From the NCBI GenBank assembly GCA_023228445.1, contig JALOBD010000102.1:1-7972 (forward strand): 7,972 nt of DNA, written 5' to 3'. The notes under the pieces are model-generated. The model did not search any database. It worked only from the letters and a program-made list of their open reading frames with translations, and was not told the origin of the DNA. Below are positions 5,430 through 7,972 of this stretch, piece after piece. This DNA comes from Sphaerochaeta sp. Lineage in GTDB: Bacteria; Spirochaetota; Spirochaetia; Sphaerochaetales; Sphaerochaetaceae. The translations under genes and the position numbers were made by a program. Within the stretch, counting starts at the first letter, position 1, and every line of letters begins with the position of its first letter.

Positions 5430-6185
5430 TCATTGCAATGCTTTAATTTTTCGTTGTACTTCCAGAAGGATATTAACTAAGCCACTAATCAACTCGTCTG
5501 TGATTCTATGAGCAGGGCCAGATAAGCTCAATGCTCCCATGAATTCACCGTTATTGTTCCAAAGAGGAATCGCCAACCCCCGTACACCGTACTCATTTTC
5601 CATATTATCTATGGCGTATCCTCGATGCCTAATGTTCTTAATCTCTTCTTCTAGCTCGCTTACTGACGTAATAGTAGTGTCAGTTAAAGCTATCATTTCA
5701 TTTTCACAAACCTGATTAAAGACTCTCTCTGGGCTGAAAGCCAAAATTGATTTACCTCCCGCGGTACTATATAGAGGATATCGGGCACCAATATTGAGTC
5801 GGACAGAAGCTGTTAGGGGAGGATAGGCAGTATCGATATAGATGGATTCTATACCATCAAGGATAGCATAGGTGATACTCTCCCCTGTCAGGCATGCAGC
5901 TTCTTCCATAAAGGGGTGTAGCTTGTCATAAAAAAAATTGGTTTTTCGAGTCGTATACCCTCTCTCTAGAAACTTATATCCTAATCTGTATCGAGAGTTT
6001 TTTTCATTTTGCGCAATATACCCAAGTAAAGCAAAAGTAGACATAATGTTGTGCACAGAACTTCTGGGGAGGCCAGTCAACTCTGCCAACTCACCGATTC
6101 CATATTCTGGGTTGTGCAAATTGAAGCAATCAATTAGTTTCATTGCTTTGTAGAGAGATTTTACTTTAGGGTTTTGCTCATTCAT
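5430..6185 (-). CDS. IclR-family transcriptional regulator
   Basis: The product is 251 residues, the usual length for the family. AAGGA (complement of 6194-6198) is 8 bases before the ATG. The N-terminal winged helix-turn-helix covers about residues 8-70, with YGIGELAELTGLPRSSVHNIM (28-48) as the helix-turn-helix. The C-terminal effector-binding domain shows NIGARYPLYSTAGGKSILAF (131-150) and the family signature GYAIDNMENEYGVRGLAIPL (189-208) followed by GALSLSGPAHRIT. Such proteins act as cytoplasmic dimers or tetramers responding to small carbon metabolites, often controlling a divergent catabolic operon. No such target is present: an insertion sequence occupies the upstream side and tRNA-Asp the downstream side. 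The gene is much more AT-rich than its neighbours on both sides, which suggests acquisition from elsewhere. Family certain, ligand unknown. Confidence 0.92.
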   Translation of the reverse strand: MNEQNPKVKSLYKAMKLIDCFNLHNPEYGIGELAELTGLPRSSVHNIMSTFALLGYIAQNEKNSRYRLGYKFLERGYTTRKTNFFYDKLHPFMEEAACLTGESITYAILDGIESIYIDTAYPPLTASVRLNIGARYPLYSTAGGKSILAFSPERVFNQVCENEMIALTDTTITSVSELEEEIKNIRHRGYAIDNMENEYGVRGLAIPLWNNNGEFMGALSLSGPAHRITDELISGLVNILLEVQRKIKALQ

Positions 6186-6215
6186 TATATATGTCCTTAG
6201 AAGGTGTTTTCTCCG

Positions 6216-6221
6216 ATTATA
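6216..6221 (-). promoter_or_regulatory. -10 element of the IclR-family gene
   Basis: A perfect TATAAT on the minus strand stands 30 bases before the start codon. At 17-base spacing the -35 position (6239-6244) reads TTACTC, a poor match that lies on the proposed insertion-sequence boundary. Short arms GTGTT (6204-6208) and AACAC (6231-6235) flank the -10 and could be part of an operator. Confidence 0.5.
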
Positions 6222-6282
6222 CGTTTTTCTAACACAAAGAGTAATACCAACTATTGTCTATTTAAGCTGTACCTTTTGTGAA

Positions 6283-7863
6283 TTAGGGTGCTGAAGCCCT
6301 CTCCTGTTCGATGATTTGGTTGACGGACCCGAGCGAGATCCCCAGATTCTCACACAGGGCCTGCACCTTCTTGGTCACCTTCGTGGGATACCATTTGCCA
6401 TCCACTTTGGAGGCCTTGATCTTACGCAGGTGCTGGGTGAAGTCGTCCAGCGAGTACACGTCCGTCAGCCCGAGGTCCCTGATCATGTCCAGCACCCGCA
6501 CCGCCATGACCATGGTCAGATGGTTGAGGAAGAGCCATCCCTCCATCGCGAAGTCCTTCTGCATGTAGCTGGCGTCGAACTCGTAGGTGCAGTCGTACGT
6601 CTTGAAGAGCTGCTCGATGCTCTGCCTCTCCTTGTAGATCGCGTACACCTGGCTGGAGTTCAGGTCCAGGCGGTTGGTGCGGATGGCGATGGTGCCCATC
6701 TCCCGCCGGCTGGAGATCTCCTCGATGACCGGGACCTCCTCCAGCGCCGCCAGCTCCTTCTCGGTGAGCCTGCCCTTGCCCTTGGTTCGGCGCTTGTGCT
6801 CCGTCTGCCTCCTCTTGTCCAGATTGGCGTTCTTGTTCTCCAGGCGGGCCACCATGTCCGCGCTCTCCTCGGCCAGCAGGTGCGGGTCCAGGAAGAGATG
6901 GACGACCCACCCGTCGCCCTCGATGCGCTTGACGTAGATCGAGCGCTGCCTGAAGGTGAAGGCGGTCGCGTAGCCGACGTGGGAGGAGGGCACGTTGCCC
7001 TCGAGCACCTTGCTGCCGCGGTCCAGTGGGATGATGTAGCCAAGCCCGCGCTCCTCGACCAGGGTGAAGTTCTCGTTGCTGTAGAAGCCTTTGTCCCCCA
7101 CCAGCGTGCAGTCGTCCCCCTCCACGCCCGCCTCCCTCAGCAACTCCTCGACGGTGCCGTCGTCGGTGATCGAGCCAGCGAACTTCTTGTAGAAGCGCGG
7201 CCCGCGCCCCTCCTCGCCGATGCCGAAGAGATACAGCAGGTTCACCTGCCTCTTGTACCGCCGCTTGCTGTCGTATCCCCTCTCGGCGCTCTCCAGCGTT
7301 GCGGAGGCAGAGAGGATCCGGTGGCCGTCCACCATGAGGAAGCGGTCGCCGCCACCGGTCATGGACCTCATGAATGTCCGTATGGAGAGGCGGTCCTTCC
7401 CAAGTCGCCTGAGCAGGGCTGTTAGCGATGGACCGTCGAGCCTCAGACCCGGCCACATCGCACTGAGGATGCTCGTCTCGTAGTGTGTCTCGGCGCGCTT
7501 GAGCGCGCGGTCCTGCACCATGCGGATGACGGCCAGACAGAAGAGCTCGCGCCAGCAGTCGGGGAAGTGCTCGCCCAGCAGGCGTCGGATGTCCCCGTTC
7601 TCCCGGTGGAGATATTGCGTGGCCCCCGCCTCCACCATCTCCACCTCCCGCAGGGCCCTGGCCTCCACTTTCTTCTCCACCAGCCCGTCCTCGGTGATGG
7701 TGCCGATCATTTTGCCCGATTTCTTCGTCGACTTGCCGGTCTCGGGATTGTAGACGGTGGTCCTCTCGTAGAGGTACCACCGGCCCTTGATGTGCTTGAT
7801 CTCGGTGTTCTTGGGCTTGTCGAAGCGCAGTACGTAGTCGGGTCTCTCGTGCAGTGTTTTCAC
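6283..7863 (-). CDS. DDE transposase, IS1634 family (IS4 superfamily)
   Basis: The product is 526 residues, full length and uninterrupted. Translation starts at GTG (7861-7863) with GGAGG (complement of 7868-7872) 4 bases away. The RNase H-like catalytic core shows D179 in FLMVDGHRI, D257 in LVGDKGFYSNENF, and E417 in the Y410-x2-R413-x3-E417 signature (YKERQSIEQLF). About 160 residues lie between the second Asp and the Glu, room for the beta-rich insertion typical of IS4-like enzymes. This stretch includes a Lys/Arg-rich helix (about 345-372). An N-terminal region with HIKGRWYLYERTTVYNPETG (24-43) precedes the core and is typical of IS1634 members. It cuts and pastes its own element. Its GC content is higher than that of the adjacent regulator, so the two differ in origin. 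It is probably still active, as all three acidic residues are present. Confidence 0.92.
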   Translation of the reverse strand: MKTLHERPDYVLRFDKPKNTEIKHIKGRWYLYERTTVYNPETGKSTKKSGKMIGTITEDGLVEKKVEARALREVEMVEAGATQYLHRENGDIRRLLGEHFPDCWRELFCLAVIRMVQDRALKRAETHYETSILSAMWPGLRLDGPSLTALLRRLGKDRLSIRTFMRSMTGGGDRFLMVDGHRILSASATLESAERGYDSKRRYKRQVNLLYLFGIGEEGRGPRFYKKFAGSITDDGTVEELLREAGVEGDDCTLVGDKGFYSNENFTLVEERGLGYIIPLDRGSKVLEGNVPSSHVGYATAFTFRQRSIYVKRIEGDGWVVHLFLDPHLLAEESADMVARLENKNANLDKRRQTEHKRRTKGKGRLTEKELAALEEVPVIEEISSRREMGTIAIRTNRLDLNSSQVYAIYKERQSIEQLFKTYDCTYEFDASYMQKDFAMEGWLFLNHLTMVMAVRVLDMIRDLGLTDVYSLDDFTQHLRKIKASKVDGKWYPTKVTKKVQALCENLGISLGSVNQIIEQERASAP

Positions 7864-7879
7864 CTTTCCTCCAGCTCCC

Positions 7880-7906
7880 TATCCTAGGGTGCTTAGAGGA
7901 TAGCAC
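7880..7906. repeat. Overlapping inverted repeats in the transposase leader
   Basis: TATCCT (7880-7885) and AGGATA (7897-7902) form one pair of arms. GTGCT (7889-7893) and AGCAC (7902-7906) form another, overlapping pair. Both cover the predicted -10 and early leader. They could bind the transposase or fold in transcripts entering from outside, damping expression. Confidence 0.4.
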
Positions 7907-7925
7907 GAAACCTTCCCCTAGGCAA
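7897..7925 (-). promoter_or_regulatory. Probable transposase promoter
   Basis: On the minus strand TTGCCT (7920-7925), a 17-base spacer and TATCCT (7897-7902) lie about 35 bases before the GTG start. The -10 falls inside a small inverted repeat (7880-7906). Confidence 0.5.
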
Positions 7926-7972
7926 GAGGAAAACATCTAATCAGTGCATGATTAAGTGGTTTTGTTGGTGTT

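Larger units (their letters stand above)
6243..7972 (-). mobile_element. Insertion sequence, IS1634/IS4-like; right end at or beyond the window edge
   Basis: The element is defined by one intact transposase gene. AATACCAAC (6243-6251) and the reverse complement of 7964-7972 (AACACCAAC) match at 8 of 9 bases. They lie 30-110 bases outside the transposase, where terminal inverted repeats would be. Beyond these nine bases the match is only patchy, and the right copy touches the window edge. The ends are therefore tentative, and target duplication cannot be checked. An element of about 1.7 kb would be normal for this family. Confidence 0.6.

Noticed and set aside
5215..5430. Genomic island integrated in tRNA-Asp
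   Set aside because: The foreign-looking block is on the 5' (promoter) side of the tRNA; tRNA integrases use the 3' end, and no integrase or duplicated tRNA end is seen.
6284..7893. TAGGGTGCT at 6284 and 7885 as IS terminal repeats
   Set aside because: The two copies are in the same orientation rather than inverted, and the left one lies inside the transposase coding end.
6422..7936. Long 504-residue minus-strand frame and a 369-residue plus-strand frame over the transposase
   Set aside because: Both are shadow frames of the GC-rich transposase gene with low-complexity Arg/Gly/Ala-rich translations and no family motifs.

Overview
The window reads as a bacterial chromosome segment with two compositional layers. 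A GC-moderate, diderm-type backbone spans about 1-5280. An AT-rich block with an IclR-family regulator (about 5281-6242) and a GC-rich insertion sequence (about 6243 to the right edge) follow. Two small secreted proteins with outer-membrane beta-barrel character imply an outer membrane. The gene mix and the MnmA variant suggested a Sphaerochaeta-like spirochaete to me, but that placement is a low-confidence impression that a search would settle.

Layout. On the plus strand: the C-terminal part of a glycerophosphodiester phosphodiesterase, overlapped by 4 bases by a DUF362-type protein with two [4Fe-4S] ferredoxin motifs. Next come two paralogous exported beta-barrel proteins, each with its own promoter built on the same -35 hexamer (TTGCCC, 17-base spacer). 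A perfect 11-bp hairpin at 3067-3092 separates these from the minus-strand genes. On the minus strand, read right to left from 5280: three ~20-base-spaced repeats, a strong TTGACA promoter, tRNA-Asp(GUC), a terminator with a GAGA tetraloop, mnmA (tRNA 2-thiouridylase), then nagB (glucosamine-6-phosphate deaminase) behind its own promoter. Further right are an IclR-family regulator and a full-length IS1634/IS4-type DDE transposase, both also on the minus strand.

How the genes work together. nagB channels amino-sugar phosphate into glycolysis, and its catalytic and allosteric residues are intact. tRNA-Asp and mnmA form a tRNA-biology pair in which the tRNA terminator sits directly on the mnmA translation start. 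mnmA may therefore depend on readthrough. The IclR regulator has no target gene in the window, and the IS lies where a divergent target would normally be.

I found no convincing new defence, CRISPR or retron-like system. The observations most worth a second look are the MnmA lacking its usual second catalytic cysteine, the tRNA-terminator-mnmA arrangement, and the iteron-like repeats at the composition boundary beside the tRNA promoter.
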